Counted from the stretch's first letter, positions 1-8,380 are shown. The stretch is 49,593 nucleotides of DNA from Candidatus Acidiferrales bacterium (GCA_030037525.1 JASHRC010000222.1:1-49593); one strand, 5' to 3'. Notes: generated from the sequence alone by a model not told the origin. A program made the numbers and translations.

Positions 1-274
1 CCAACTCCATCACCAGGGCGCGTGTGCTGCCCGAGTCCTCGAGTCCGTAGATCGTCGCGATGTTTGAGTGGCTGAGAGAAGCGAGAACCTTGGCTTCGCG
101 CTGGAAGCGGGCCATGCGATCGGCGTCGCGGGCAAAGGTGGCAGGAAGGACTTTAATGGCTACGTCACGGCCTAGCTTGGGATCACGGGCGCGGTAGACT
201 TCTCCCATCCCGCCCGCACCGATAGCGGAGACGATTTCATAGGGGCCCAAGTGGGTGCCGGACTGAATGGCCAT
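1..274 (-). CDS. Ser/Thr protein kinase, N-terminal part (cut by window edge)
   Basis: Reads leftwards off the window; 91 codons are visible. It begins [22 protein letters not shown], followed by the glycine-rich ATP loop (GAGGMGEVY) and the VAIKVLP lysine strand, so it is a Hanks-type (PASTA-less) kinase. The visible protein is nearly the same as the first 90 residues of the kinase at 8381-11044, and the DNA is also closely similar, so the two are recent paralogues. The start is the ATG at 272-274, preceded on the minus strand by a GGGGA ribosome binding site that is also present in the paralogue. The C-terminal sensor half is outside the window; a PD40 propeller would be expected by analogy. 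The identity as a kinase is secure; the specific signal is unknown. Confidence 0.9.
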   Translation of the reverse strand, partial: MAIQSGTHLGPYEIVSAIGAGGMGEVYRARDPKLGRDVAIKVLPATFARDADRMARFQREAKVLASLSHSNIATIYGLEDSGSTRALVMEL

Positions 275-300
275 AGGTCCCCGCGGATTAGAGTTGGGAC

Positions 301-340
301 AGTATATACGACGCGAGGTACGTACACAGCTGATTGATGC
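301..340 (-). promoter_or_regulatory. putative promoter of the left-edge kinase
   Basis: On the minus strand this 40-base block starts GCATCAATC and ends TCGTATATACT, 27 bases before the kinase ATG. The same two end blocks at the same spacing occur upstream of the paralogous kinase (11074-11113), while the 20 bases between them have diverged. TATACT fits a sigma-70 -10 element. No consensus -35 hexamer is seen at 17 bases. Role inferred from conservation only. Confidence 0.5.
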
Positions 341-511
341 CGGCTTGTGGAATCGAACTCCGTCAAGGTTCACCTTGCCCAAAAACACTCCCTCAGCAGC
401 TTCTGTAAACGCCTGATTCGATATGGCCGAAATCTTGTCTTATCCCTGTCCACAAACGGATGTTTTTCGGCAGACTGACCACTCCAAATGATACGGCGCT
501 AGAATTGCCGA

Positions 512-858
512 ATGATGGACCAGCCCAGCTGGCACCGATTCAGAGAATGGGCTCGGCTGCTTCGTAGCGTTCGCGACGAGGTAGTCGGACTCCTCTTCAA
601 CCGTTACGTTTTTCGTACCCACCAAGAGGTCGTACGGAGGAATCCACAATTGCAGGGTCGCCCACGCAGCATATTTGCGGAGTGGGCACACAGGTCGTAT
701 ACGCGGTAGCAACTGCGTTGGGGATTCGACGAATTGCTGGCGGCACGTACGATACCGACGACGTGAACCTAGTTAAACTGCTCGACGATCTTATTCGGGA
801 GCCAACTGGTCTATGGGAGTCCCTCGCAGCCGCGAGAGGGAGGCTTTTTTTTCCCTGA
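512..858 (+). pseudogene. frameshifted AbiU2/HEPN-like protein
   Basis: The first frame (512-709) opens MMDQPSWHRFREWARLL and continues through LFNRYVFRTHQEVVRRNPQL to FAEWAH, then hits TAG. A second frame, shifted within about 681-700, continues VVYAVATALGIRRIAGG and then DTDDVNLVKLLDDLIREP, ending at TGA 856-858. Read together, the two halves look like the AbiU2-type HEPN proteins (helical, W/F-rich N-terminus, then an IRR helix and an SLxxLL-like helix). Those proteins are commonly about 200 residues, so this copy is both frameshifted and short at the C-terminus. A catalytic RxxxxH cannot be assigned. The break could be true decay or a sequence error. Family call from pattern memory, moderate certainty. 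Confidence 0.5.
820..852 (+). terminator. Rho-independent terminator-like hairpin
   Basis: TCCCTC (820-825) can pair with GAGGGA (836-841), with an inner GC/GC pair around an AGCC loop and a two-base GA bulge. The hairpin is followed by GGC and eight T residues at 845-852. It lies inside the last codons of the broken HEPN-like frame and upstream of adc, so it would insulate adc from upstream transcription. The imperfect stem lowers confidence. Confidence 0.5.
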
Positions 859-990
859 AAGCGGCGGAGCTTTCACTGGACTACCAGAATCCTTCTCCTT
901 TCCGTCCAATCTGCCTCGCACGCCGATCGTCCGTGATAAGATGCGCCCCGGAATCGCTTTGTAGCCGTCCGGACAAGTAGGAGAGCACTT

Positions 991-1731
991 ATGGCCCGCC
1001 AAGGAAAACTGAATCCCGCGGCGATAGGCCTGACGATGCCCGTCGACGCTCCCTTCTTCGTCGAGAAGCCGCCCTACTGGCGCGGAGTGCACTCCTACAC
1101 GTTCAACTACGAAACCGATCCCGACACCGCCGCCGCGCTGGTGCCCGCTCCGCTCACCCTTCCCGAGCCTGTGAAGGCCTCTCTCATATTCAACAGCTTC
1201 GACTGGTCCACGGGCGGCCCCTATCGCGAACTCATGCAGGGCGTCCACGTCGAATTCGAAGGTGAGCCCTGCGTCTATTTCACTCAGCTCGCCGTGACGG
1301 AGGCCGTACCGCTCGTCACCGGCCGCGAAGTCTACGGGTTCCCGAAGAAACTCGGCCGTATCGAATTCATCCGTCAGGACGACATCCTTGCCATGTATTA
1401 CGAGCGACCCAAAGGCATTCGCATCTGCTCCGCTGTCTTCCGCCAAATCCGCCCCGTCGCTCCGCCCGCCGAGGACATCTCCATGAAAGCGATGAACCTT
1501 CGCGTCATCACCTGCCCCGAGCCAGGCCGTGACCATTCCCTTTGCGAGCTCATCCTCGCCGAGATCGACATGAGCAACGCCGAAATCTGGGCGGGCGAAG
1601 GCAATTGCAGCTATACCGGCGTCTCCGAACTCGATCCGTGGCACAAGCTGCCCGTCGTGAAGCACCTCGACGCTTCCGTCCTCAACTGCGATTCCACTCT
1701 CAAAGGCGCCCGTATTCTCAAGCGCTGGTAA
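991..1731 (+). CDS. adc: acetoacetate decarboxylase family protein
   Basis: 246 residues, the usual size for the family, which converts acetoacetate to acetone and CO2 through a lysine Schiff base. The key motif GREVYGFPKK lies at 111-120; by comparison with the clostridial enzyme, Lys119 would be the Schiff-base lysine next to Lys120. The start ATG has AGGAG eight bases upstream (AGGAGAGCACTTATG). The gene stands alone, with the terminator-like hairpin before it and a transposase relic on the opposite strand after it; no CoA-transferase partner is seen. Many family members in soil bacteria act on other beta-keto acids or cyclic substrates, so the substrate is open. Confidence 0.88.
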   Translation: MARQGKLNPAAIGLTMPVDAPFFVEKPPYWRGVHSYTFNYETDPDTAAALVPAPLTLPEPVKASLIFNSFDWSTGGPYRELMQGVHVEFEGEPCVYFTQLAVTEAVPLVTGREVYGFPKKLGRIEFIRQDDILAMYYERPKGIRICSAVFRQIRPVAPPAEDISMKAMNLRVITCPEPGRDHSLCELILAEIDMSNAEIWAGEGNCSYTGVSELDPWHKLPVVKHLDASVLNCDSTLKGARILKRW

Positions 1732-1967
1732 TGCGCTCCCGTGCCTCGCGACGGAAGGCGACAGTCCCGAGTCCCGATTAACGGGTTCTCGGAAAAATGA
1801 AGTGCTACTTCAAATGGACGGTCTGGCGACTAGAGTCTGTGTTCTCCTGCCAGTCTCGAAACTTATCAACGGGAGCATCCGGAGTTTGCGCTTCTTCGCC
1901 CAGTCGCCTAAACGGCGAGACCTGGCAGGCTACGCGTCGAGAAATTCTCCATGTTCACCACCGCTTC
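1732..1967. other. intergenic stretch without a recognisable gene
   Basis: About 235 bases between adc and the stop codon of the transposase relic. Open frames here have no ribosome binding site or family signature. It may contain the former end of the insertion element, but no clear terminal inverted repeat was found. Confidence 0.4.
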
Positions 1968-2345
1968 TTACGCAGCCGTGCAGTGGTTTGCTTCCAGCAC
2001 TTGAAAATCGCGCTGTCCACGATCGACGGCCATGAGATAAGCCACCAGCTTTCGTGCCACCGCCAGCGTGGCGCGATTGGCATTGCCTTTCCGTTTCTCC
2101 TGGTCATAGACCAAGGCCAGATGTGGGCTGTAGCGCGGCGCCATCTTCGCCGCTTGGGAAACGGCGGGCTCTGCGAACAATTGCGGCGAGAGATGATATT
2201 TCAAAAAGAATTCGTTGCAAGCCAATACGGGACCCGTTGCGACTCGGGCGCAGTACCGCAGACGTAGACTGGACCGCTCCATCGCCGCGTGCTTGGGTCT
2301 GGCGAGAATCGAGAGGCGCAAATCACCCGCGACAGGTCTTAGGCT
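1968..2345 (-). pseudogene. C-terminal remnant of an IS110/IS1111-like transposase
   Basis: The open frame encodes about 126 residues with no credible start. Its C-terminal part contains RYSPHLALVYDQEKRKG and then ANRATLAVARKLVAYL. This pattern (a basic Lys/Arg-Gly stretch followed by an AVARKL helix near the end) is typical of the C-terminal Transposase_20 region of IS110-family proteins. The N-terminal DEDD nuclease and most of the protein, normally about 330-400 residues, are missing. The frame is directly continuous, after one TAG, with the small Lys-rich gene upstream. Family assignment moderate; remnant status clear from size. Confidence 0.5.
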
Positions 2346-2462
2346 CTAAAGGCCAGGGTCGATAGGCGGTTCAAATAGAGGTTTGAGAGGTTTGGTCGGT
2401 TGTAGTTTCTTGGCCTTTTTCAGGGTTGTCTTGGTCCTGGCCTTCCTTGTTTTCTTTGCCAT
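2346..2462 (-). CDS. 38-residue Lys-rich small protein
   Basis: Begins MAKKTRKARTKTTLKKAKKL and continues QPTKPLKPLFEPPIDPGL before TAG. It has an almost ideal ribosome binding site: AAGGAGG, eight bases before the ATG, on the minus strand. The first half is strongly basic (about 10 Lys and 2 Arg in 20 residues); the second half is Pro-rich and ends with acidic residues. There is no signal peptide, cysteine or Gly-Gly leader site. It is too small for standard gene calling. Similar short proteins with a KKLxxxKPL core occur, to my recollection, as hypothetical proteins in Acidobacteriota. Function unknown; nucleic-acid binding or a modified-peptide precursor are both possible. Confidence 0.6.
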   Translation of the reverse strand: MAKKTRKARTKTTLKKAKKLQPTKPLKPLFEPPIDPGL

Positions 2463-2674
2463 CGCATACACCTCCTTGCGGCACGGGCGAATAATACAGA
2501 TGATGCATGCAAATGACCAAATTGCTTTTCAAAAAAGGCGACGCACTTCCTTTTGAATCTTGAACATACGACGGCAGCAACCTTTGAGCCTATCCGCCCT
2601 CGGGTTTTGAGGTTGAGTTGTTCAACGACATCCGTTGAATTATTAATTGCCCCCAAACTTTCAAGGAATAATCC

Positions 2675-2911
2675 ATGAAGAAACTCAATCCCGATGAAAT
2701 GGCGAAACTAGATGCTCTTGTCCGCTCGCAAATGGCATCTCTCGGCATAAGTCTCGCTCCCCCTGTTCGTGAGTCTACGGACTCAGATGAAATTTGGGCG
2801 GCTCGGGTCGCGTTATATCAATTAGCTTGCAGAGAGGCGGTTTATCGCCGTGTCCTGCTCCGAAGTGACCTACTGTGTGATGGCTGTCGGAATCAAGTGG
2901 ACAGACTTTGA
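2675..2911 (+). CDS. small hypothetical protein
   Basis: 78 residues, with AAGGA eight bases before the ATG. It is helical and mixed-charge (KKLNPDEMAKLDALVRSQM at the start) and ends with CDGCRNQVDRL, a CxxC pair close to the C-terminus. No signal peptide or membrane segment is present and the family is not recognised. Its end overlaps by 19 bases the end of the convergent membrane-protein gene at 2893-3198. Confidence 0.5.
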   Translation: MKKLNPDEMAKLDALVRSQMASLGISLAPPVRESTDSDEIWAARVALYQLACREAVYRRVLLRSDLLCDGCRNQVDRL

Positions 2912-3198
2912 AGGCACAATACTCCATGGGGGCCTTTATCGGCAAAGGGGTTCTTTATTCCCCACAACCATCGGGCCATTAGAATGCATATGAACGTGAG
3001 AACGACAACGGACATGCAGGCTGCGTAGTTCAGTCGAAAGTCCCCTCCATAATCGGGCTGCGGGACGTGCGCTAGTCCCCACGCCAAAAGGAGGCTCAAG
3101 TTACCAAGCACCAAGGTCAGCCAAAAGACGAAACGCCAGAAACCTGTAGGATCGGTTCTTGCGGCACGAACACCTTCGTCGGTCGATTCACGTGGCAT
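2893..3198 (-). CDS. small hypothetical membrane protein
   Basis: 101 residues with two clear membrane segments: about residues 20-43 (FWRFVFWLTLVLGNLSLLLA) and 61-82 (MSVVVLTFICILMARWLWG). The short N-terminus is charged and the loop is hydrophilic. Length and two-helix layout fit a small accessory membrane protein, but no family is recognised and no partner is adjacent. It is convergent with the small gene at 2675-2911. No strong ribosome binding site is seen before the ATG, so the start is uncertain. Confidence 0.45.
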   Translation of the reverse strand: MPRESTDEGVRAARTDPTGFWRFVFWLTLVLGNLSLLLAWGLAHVPQPDYGGDFRLNYAACMSVVVLTFICILMARWLWGIKNPFADKGPHGVLCLQSLST

Positions 3199-3311
3199 GG
3201 GCGCTAGAATAGCCGTCCCCGCCGCGAATTGGAACGATTGACAGTAGTGCGCGGGCGAGCATATTGTCCCTTCACCCCGGGATCCGAATAGACATCAAAG
3301 GGAGAGCTCAA

Positions 3312-3776
3312 ATGCGAAAGTTGCTGGTACTACTGTCTGCGCTTGGATTGGCTGGCGCCTTGTACGCCGCCGATTCATTCTCGGGAACATGGAAGCTCAA
3401 CGTTGCCAAATCGAAGTACGAATCCGGCCCAGCGCCCAAAGAAACGACCGTGACAGTGCAAGAAAGCAAAGGAATGACCGATGTGACGGTAACAGGGACC
3501 GACGGAAGCGGCAAACCGATTGCAACTCACATGACGCATCCGACCGATGGAGGCCCAGTCAAGTTCCTGGAAGGGGGACCCACAGACGGGAGTACCGAAA
3601 GCATAAAGCAGGTGAATGCCACCACTCGCGACATAGCGGTCATGCAGGGTGGCAAGGCAGTCTCAACGGAGCACATCACACTCAGCGCCGACGGCAAGAC
3701 GATGCGGATCGTGGCAAAGGGCACGCTTCCTACTGGCAAGACTTTTACCGACGTCGAGGTCTTCGACAGACAATAA
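3312..3776 (+). CDS. secreted lipocalin-like hypothetical protein
   Basis: 154 residues. The start is placed at MRKLLVLLSALGLAGALYA, which gives a signal peptide cleaved before ADSFSG and has GGGAG about eight bases upstream; a longer frame from 3264 has no such support. The mature part begins with SGTWKLNVAKSKY, a signature of small secreted beta-rich proteins common in Acidobacteriota, and is rich in Thr and Gly in alternating strands. It is probably periplasmic. Function unknown. Confidence 0.75.
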   Translation: MRKLLVLLSALGLAGALYAADSFSGTWKLNVAKSKYESGPAPKETTVTVQESKGMTDVTVTGTDGSGKPIATHMTHPTDGGPVKFLEGGPTDGSTESIKQVNATTRDIAVMQGGKAVSTEHITLSADGKTMRIVAKGTLPTGKTFTDVEVFDRQ

Positions 3777-3779
3777 ATC

Positions 3780-4013
3780 GTGGGGCAACTCTGCCGCGAA
3801 CTTGGCATCTCCGTTGACCTCGACGCCCTGTGCGAGCGCCTGGGCGGGATGACAGACGACGAACTGCTGGCGTTCGGAAAGCAGATGCGCGGGCTGGTCT
3901 ACCCACTGACGCACGGACCGGCCGGTGCAAGCCGTCGGTGTCTCAGTTCAAATGTGCGGCCAGTTGCTTCGATGGAGAAAGATAACTTTCGCCGATTTCG
4001 GAGGTCCCCGTGA
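3780..4013 (+). pseudogene. possible remnant of a small acidobacterial protein
   Basis: This frame is in phase with the preceding gene, three bases after its TAA. The first 40 residues (LGISVDLDALCERLGG and MTDDELLAFGKQMRGLVYP) look like a real helical protein. The rest (RRCLSSNVRP and on) does not, while the next frame over resumes a more protein-like VGVSVQ pattern, suggesting a frameshift near 3920-3945. The start is GTG without a ribosome binding site. Its TGA overlaps the cfa GTG start as GTGA, which could mean coupling or chance. Confidence 0.3.
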
Positions 4014-5173
4014 ATACGTCGGCCCTACCCGAAAATGTTGGCCTCGAGTCTGAAAGTTATCCGGTTTCACTCCCACGCCGAGCGGTCCGCCGCAGCGCGC
4101 CCAAAACCAGCGCGCAAGGGCTTTTCGCGCTTGCCGACGTGCGTGTCAATGGCGGCCGCCCATGGGATATTACCGTGCACGACGACCATTTCTACGAGCG
4201 TGCCCTCACCCAAGGGGCGCTCGGCCTCGGCGAATCCTACATGGACGCATGGTGGGACTGCGTCGACCTCGCTGAGTTCTTCAGCAAGATTCTCGGCGCT
4301 GGCCTCGATGAACGGGTTCGTTTCAACTGGGGCTTGCTGCGCCTGTTCATTAAGTCCCGCATTTTGAATCTGCAGCGAAAATCGAAAGCGCCCGTCAACA
4401 TTCGCCGCCACTACGATATCGGCAACGACCTTTACACGCGCATGCTCGGCCCTCGCATGGTTTACTCCTGTGCGAACTGGGAGCGCGCCTCGACCCTCAG
4501 CCAAGCCGAGGAAGCCAAATTCGACTTCATCGCCCGCAGGCTGTGCATCGAGCCAGGCATGAAGGTTTTGGATATCGGCTGCGGCTGGGGAGGCCTGTTG
4601 AAATATTTGGCAGAAAAACACGGCGCGTGCGTTGTCGGCATCACACTGTCAAAAGAGCAGGCGCAGTTTGCGCGCGGGTCCTGCGCCAGTTTGCCCGTCG
4701 AAATCCGCTTCCAGGACTACCGTGACCTTGAGGAAACATTCGACCGCGTCGTCTCCCTCGGTATGTTCGAGCACGTCGGCTACAAGAACTACCGCGCCTA
4801 TATGAGAGTTGTCCGCCGCTGCCTCAAGCCCGGCGGCATCTTTTTCCTGGACACGATCGGTGTCAACAAGTCAGCCCAGTTCACGAACGAATGGACCGAC
4901 AAATACATCTTCCCCAACTCCATGCTGCCCTCGATCCAGCAAGTCGGTGCCGCTATCGAAGGCCTCTTCATCATGGACGACTGGCAGAATTGGGCGCCGT
5001 TCTACGACCGAACCCTGATGGAATGGTTCCGGAACTTTCACGATACTTGGAGCCAGATCGCCTCACGTTATGGCGACCGCTTCTATCGCATGTGGAAGTA
5101 TTATTTGCTTTCGAGCGCGGGTGCCTTCCGCTGCCGCACGCTCCAGCAGTGGATGATCACGCTCTCCGGCTAG
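4010..5173 (+). CDS. cfa: cyclopropane-fatty-acyl-phospholipid synthase
   Basis: 387 residues, the family size (E. coli 382). It methylenates cis double bonds in membrane phospholipids using S-adenosylmethionine. Visible motifs are the N-terminal substrate domain, RRHYDIGNDLY (about 132-142), the SAM loop VLDIGCGWGG (186-195) and GMFEHVGYKNY. The GTG start has GGAGG five bases upstream. Two oddities: the cysteine normally directly before AGAFR near the C-terminus (Cys354 in E. coli) is Ser369, and the protein stops at MITLSG, about a dozen residues before the usual end. The Cys is conserved but reported as not strictly essential, so activity is plausible. Confidence 0.92.
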   Translation: MNTSALPENVGLESESYPVSLPRRAVRRSAPKTSAQGLFALADVRVNGGRPWDITVHDDHFYERALTQGALGLGESYMDAWWDCVDLAEFFSKILGAGLDERVRFNWGLLRLFIKSRILNLQRKSKAPVNIRRHYDIGNDLYTRMLGPRMVYSCANWERASTLSQAEEAKFDFIARRLCIEPGMKVLDIGCGWGGLLKYLAEKHGACVVGITLSKEQAQFARGSCASLPVEIRFQDYRDLEETFDRVVSLGMFEHVGYKNYRAYMRVVRRCLKPGGIFFLDTIGVNKSAQFTNEWTDKYIFPNSMLPSIQQVGAAIEGLFIMDDWQNWAPFYDRTLMEWFRNFHDTWSQIASRYGDRFYRMWKYYLLSSAGAFRCRTLQQWMITLSG

Positions 5174-5339
5174 CTCGCGGAGAGGGGGCTAGTTCGGACT
5201 GGCCCCTCGGCAAATTCCCAACAAAGGAAGCGGCAGAGGCTCACAGCGCGAGGCTCACGCCGGAGCACGAAGGTGGCCGGTTACACGATCGGGATGTCGG
5301 GGTCCTTGCAACCGTTGGGAACTGGCGTCCTGCGCGGCA

Positions 5340-5822
5340 CTACTTTGCCTGCGGCACTTCGACCAGATGCTCGGCTAGAGCTACCCACTGCCCGTGGCGA
5401 CGGATATAGGTCACCGTGTATCGGTAAACCATGGTGTACGCCGCGCCTTTCTCTGTCCCGCGCACGGTGTCAGTGCCAACCTCGACTGCCGTGTCTTGGT
5501 CGATGACGACAGTCTCGTCGGTCAGCGTTTGAGACTCGGTAGGATCGACATCGCCCGTGACTATTAGCTTGATGAAAGCTTCTTTGTCGTATGGTTTCTC
5601 GGCACCGAAACTGGCGACGAATTTGTCATCAAGAATACGCCGCAGAGTGTTCGCATCGTGTTTAATCTCGGCAGCCACCCATTCCTTCGAAAGGTCGAGC
5701 ACCTGTTGTCTTTCGTCGGCAGGCAGAGTCCTGGAGTTTCTCGGCTCTCCAGCTGCGAACGCTCCAGCCATGCAACAGACGAACGTCAGGCATAGAATCC
5801 TCGCTCTGCAGTGTCGATTCAC
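5340..5822 (-). CDS. secreted NTF2/SnoaL-like (DUF4440-type) protein
   Basis: About 160 residues with an N-terminal signal (RILCLTFVCCMAGAFAAGEP). The mature part is a single NTF2-like cone: a long helix (LDLSKEWVAAEIKHDANTL), the catalytic-cavity segment (RILDDKFVASFG), then beta strands ending YIRRHGQWVALAEHLV. This layout matches DUF4440/SnoaL-like proteins. The start is placed at GTG 5822, nine codons inside the longest frame, because GGGAGG lies about four bases before it. Such proteins often have no assigned substrate. It lies just downstream of the TPR kinase region, on the same strand. Confidence 0.75.
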   Translation of the reverse strand: MNRHCRARILCLTFVCCMAGAFAAGEPRNSRTLPADERQQVLDLSKEWVAAEIKHDANTLRRILDDKFVASFGAEKPYDKEAFIKLIVTGDVDPTESQTLTDETVVIDQDTAVEVGTDTVRGTEKGAAYTMVYRYTVTYIRRHGQWVALAEHLVEVPQAK

Positions 5823-5902
5823 ATTCCCTCCCTGAAAGAAGCTAAACAACCATTGGGTGGCAATGTTAGGCGGACAACTGTCAGATGGTCAATCAAGATG
5901 CG

Positions 5903-5980
5903 CTATTGCAGCCCCGCGTACTCCGCCTTGGCTTGCCTCAGGATGGGGATGTCGGGGTCGGCGTCTTTCCAGATGATCAG
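5903..5980 (-). pseudogene. orphan C-terminal tail of a TPR-type kinase
   Basis: Immediately overlapping the stop of the TPR kinase but in another frame, 25 codons read [20 protein letters not shown] and then YAGLQ before TAG. WKDADPDIP-L--AKAEY--LQ is the common C-terminus of a different subclass of acidobacterial TolB/TPR kinases. There is no start codon and nothing upstream in frame matches. I infer a recombination or deletion between neighbouring kinase paralogues that left only the last codons. Confidence 0.6.
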
Positions 5981-8334
5981 TCCGGGATGCCGATGCGCTT
6001 CACCAGCGCGTCGAACCTCGGATCATCGTGCAAAAAGTCGAAGCACGGATGGACCTTGAGTTCCAAAATAACGCTGTCGTGCGATTGAAACGCTTTCTCC
6101 AGCCACTCGAAGGCCGCTTCTTTCTCTCCTAAACACGCGTGAACGGTTGCGATGAAAAACGGCAGCGGATCACGCGGCTTCCACACTGATTCAGCTTCCT
6201 GGAGGACCTTACGGGCCTCTTCGGTCTTGCCTATTCTGGCGTATATGGCGGCCGTGCCTAGGCGGACGAGTGCGCTCTGGCTCAGCCCCAAGGCCCGCTC
6301 GCACTCCTCCAGAGCCTTTTCTTGCTGGCCCGTCCAGGCATAGGAGTCGGCGATGAGATTATGAGCCGGGATATGACGGGGTTCGATCTCCAGCACCTGG
6401 CGGAATTGCTCGATGGCGCTGTCAAATCGTCTGGCACAGTAGTAGGTAAAGCCTAAACCGAAAGCTATTCGTAGTATTCCGAGCGGTTCAAGGTCACGGG
6501 GGCGTTTCAACATCGTGATTGCGTCATCGAACCGGCCCCGGTGTAGGTTCAGTCCGGCCAAGCCAACGTACCCAACCCAATGATCTGGGCTTAGCTCCAC
6601 GCTGCGCCGAAACTCACGTTCGGCGGCCGAAAAATCCCAATCCGATTGGAACCGAATGGTACCCAGGCTGTAATGTGCGTCAGCGAGTGTTTCGTCCAAT
6701 TCTAGAGCCCTTTGTGCCGCTGCTCTCGCTCGAGAGTAAAACTCGCCCGCTGGGGCGTACCCAAGCAAGGCCGATCCGCTGCAAACAAGTGACAGCATTG
6801 CATACGCCGCTGCATATCTTGGATCGATATCGATCGCTTGCTCGCAAAGCGCAATCGCACGGCGCAATGCCTCGGGCGACGATTGGGACTGGGTGTGCCG
6901 TGCCATCAGCAGTAGCTTGTAGGCCTCGTTGTTTTGAGTGGGGCGCTTGCGAAGTTTCTTCTTCTCTTCCCCGGTGAGCTGCAATCGGAGTTTTTCGGAC
7001 ATCTCCGTAGTCAACTCTTCCTGTAACCCAATCAGGTCCGCCATCTTTCGGTTGTAGCGGCCACCCCAGAGCTGCGCATGCCGCTCGACGTCCACCAGCT
7101 CCACCGACACAATGAGATCATCCCCCCGCTGGATCATGCGCCCTGACAGCACAGCCCTCACTCCCAGCTCCTGTCCTGCTTTCACGGGGTCTATGCCAGG
7201 TCCACGGTAACGGAACGCCGTCGGTCGCGGCACCACGCGGATCTTGCGCAACTGTGCCAGCGTGTTGATCAATGTTTCCGCAATCCCATCGCTTAAGTAT
7301 TCCCTCTCTGGGTCTCCGCCGGCGTTTTCGAGCGGCAATATCGCCAGCGAATCAATCGCCTTGCTCTGCTTCCCGGTCGAAGACTTCTCCTTGCTCTCCG
7401 TCGATCTCGAGGGACCGCCCACTGCACCGTGCACCCCCGCCGGCGGTGAAACAGAGTGGGGCGATCCCAAGTCCCGCCGCAGCCGCTGCAAGTCCGTGCG
7501 CATCTCCGAGGCATGCTGATACCGAAGCGAGCGATCTTTCTCTAGTGCCTTGTTTATGATCTCTTCGAGCTTGTGCGGTAGGTCCGGATTCAATCGCACT
7601 GGTGATGATGGAGCCCTGTTCAGAATCGCCTCGAAGATCATTGCCGACGTGGTCCCCGAAAATGCCTGACGCCCCGTGGCCGCTTCGTACAGCACGATCC
7701 CTAGCGAGAACAGATCGGTCCGTGAATCCACCTCCTCGCCTCGCACCTGCTCGGGGGACATGTACGCAACTGTTCCAAGCGCCACACCGGGACTCGTCAG
7801 GTGCGGGTCTTGATCTTCAGTGGTCGATTCTGCCTTCGCTGCCGCCGCATGAGGCATCTGCTTGGCTAGACCAAAATCGAGAATCTTTACGTGGCCGCTC
7901 TCCGTGATGAAGATGTTTGCTGGCTTGATGTCCCGATGGACGATGCCCTTGGCATGCGCCGCGGCTAGCGCATTCGCAATCTGCGTGCCCAGATCGAGCA
8001 AGGTATCGAGAGGCAGCGGCTTGCCACCGATGCGCTGCCGGAGCGTTTGTCCTTCTAGTAGCTCCATGGCAATGAAACGCTGGCCATCGTGCTCGCCAAT
8101 CTCATGAATCGTGCAGATGTTGGGATGATTCAGTGCAGCCGCTGCACGCGCCTCGCGCAGGAAGCGTTCCAGTGATTGTTTGTCGCTTGAGACTTCACTC
8201 GGAAGAAACTTCAGTGCGACGGTCCGGCCAAGCGTCGTGTCCTCGGCCTTGTAGACCACACCCATTCCTCCGCCGCCGAGCTTCTCGATGATTCGGTAAT
8301 GCGAGACGGTTTGACCAATCATCGTTGACATCAT
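5977..8334 (-). CDS. Ser/Thr kinase with TolB-like and TPR sensor region
   Basis: 785 residues. Kinase domain about 12-285: [13 protein letters not shown] loop, VALKFL lysine, HRDIKPAN catalytic loop, DFGLAK and [11 protein letters not shown] linker rich in Ser, Gly and Pro follows, then a FlgO/TolB-N-like domain (about 329-465, starting [14 protein letters not shown]) and about seven TPR-like helical repeats to the end. Most kinases of this build have one membrane helix between kinase and sensor; none is visible here, so this one looks cytosolic. Either the ATG at 8334 or the next codon ATG can be the start. It lies between two PD40-type kinase paralogues. Catalytic residues are intact; substrate unknown. 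Confidence 0.9.
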   Translation of the reverse strand: MMSTMIGQTVSHYRIIEKLGGGGMGVVYKAEDTTLGRTVALKFLPSEVSSDKQSLERFLREARAAAALNHPNICTIHEIGEHDGQRFIAMELLEGQTLRQRIGGKPLPLDTLLDLGTQIANALAAAHAKGIVHRDIKPANIFITESGHVKILDFGLAKQMPHAAAAKAESTTEDQDPHLTSPGVALGTVAYMSPEQVRGEEVDSRTDLFSLGIVLYEAATGRQAFSGTTSAMIFEAILNRAPSSPVRLNPDLPHKLEEIINKALEKDRSLRYQHASEMRTDLQRLRRDLGSPHSVSPPAGVHGAVGGPSRSTESKEKSSTGKQSKAIDSLAILPLENAGGDPEREYLSDGIAETLINTLAQLRKIRVVPRPTAFRYRGPGIDPVKAGQELGVRAVLSGRMIQRGDDLIVSVELVDVERHAQLWGGRYNRKMADLIGLQEELTTEMSEKLRLQLTGEEKKKLRKRPTQNNEAYKLLLMARHTQSQSSPEALRRAIALCEQAIDIDPRYAAAYAMLSLVCSGSALLGYAPAGEFYSRARAAAQRALELDETLADAHYSLGTIRFQSDWDFSAAEREFRRSVELSPDHWVGYVGLAGLNLHRGRFDDAITMLKRPRDLEPLGILRIAFGLGFTYYCARRFDSAIEQFRQVLEIEPRHIPAHNLIADSYAWTGQQEKALEECERALGLSQSALVRLGTAAIYARIGKTEEARKVLQEAESVWKPRDPLPFFIATVHACLGEKEAAFEWLEKAFQSHDSVILELKVHPCFDFLHDDPRFDALVKRIGIPD

Positions 8335-8380
8335 TTCCCCGCCGGTCTGAGTCCGTAGGGGTCGAGTTTGGTGGCCGGCC

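Noticed and set aside
811-1665. 284-codon minus-strand open frame
   Set aside because: Lies opposite adc, which has a ribosome binding site and family motifs; the frame is a GC-rich shadow.
5281-5315. KDPDIPIV-like minus-strand peptide similar to the kinase-tail motif
   Set aside because: Only seven residues match and nothing upstream supports it, so chance is as likely as a relic.
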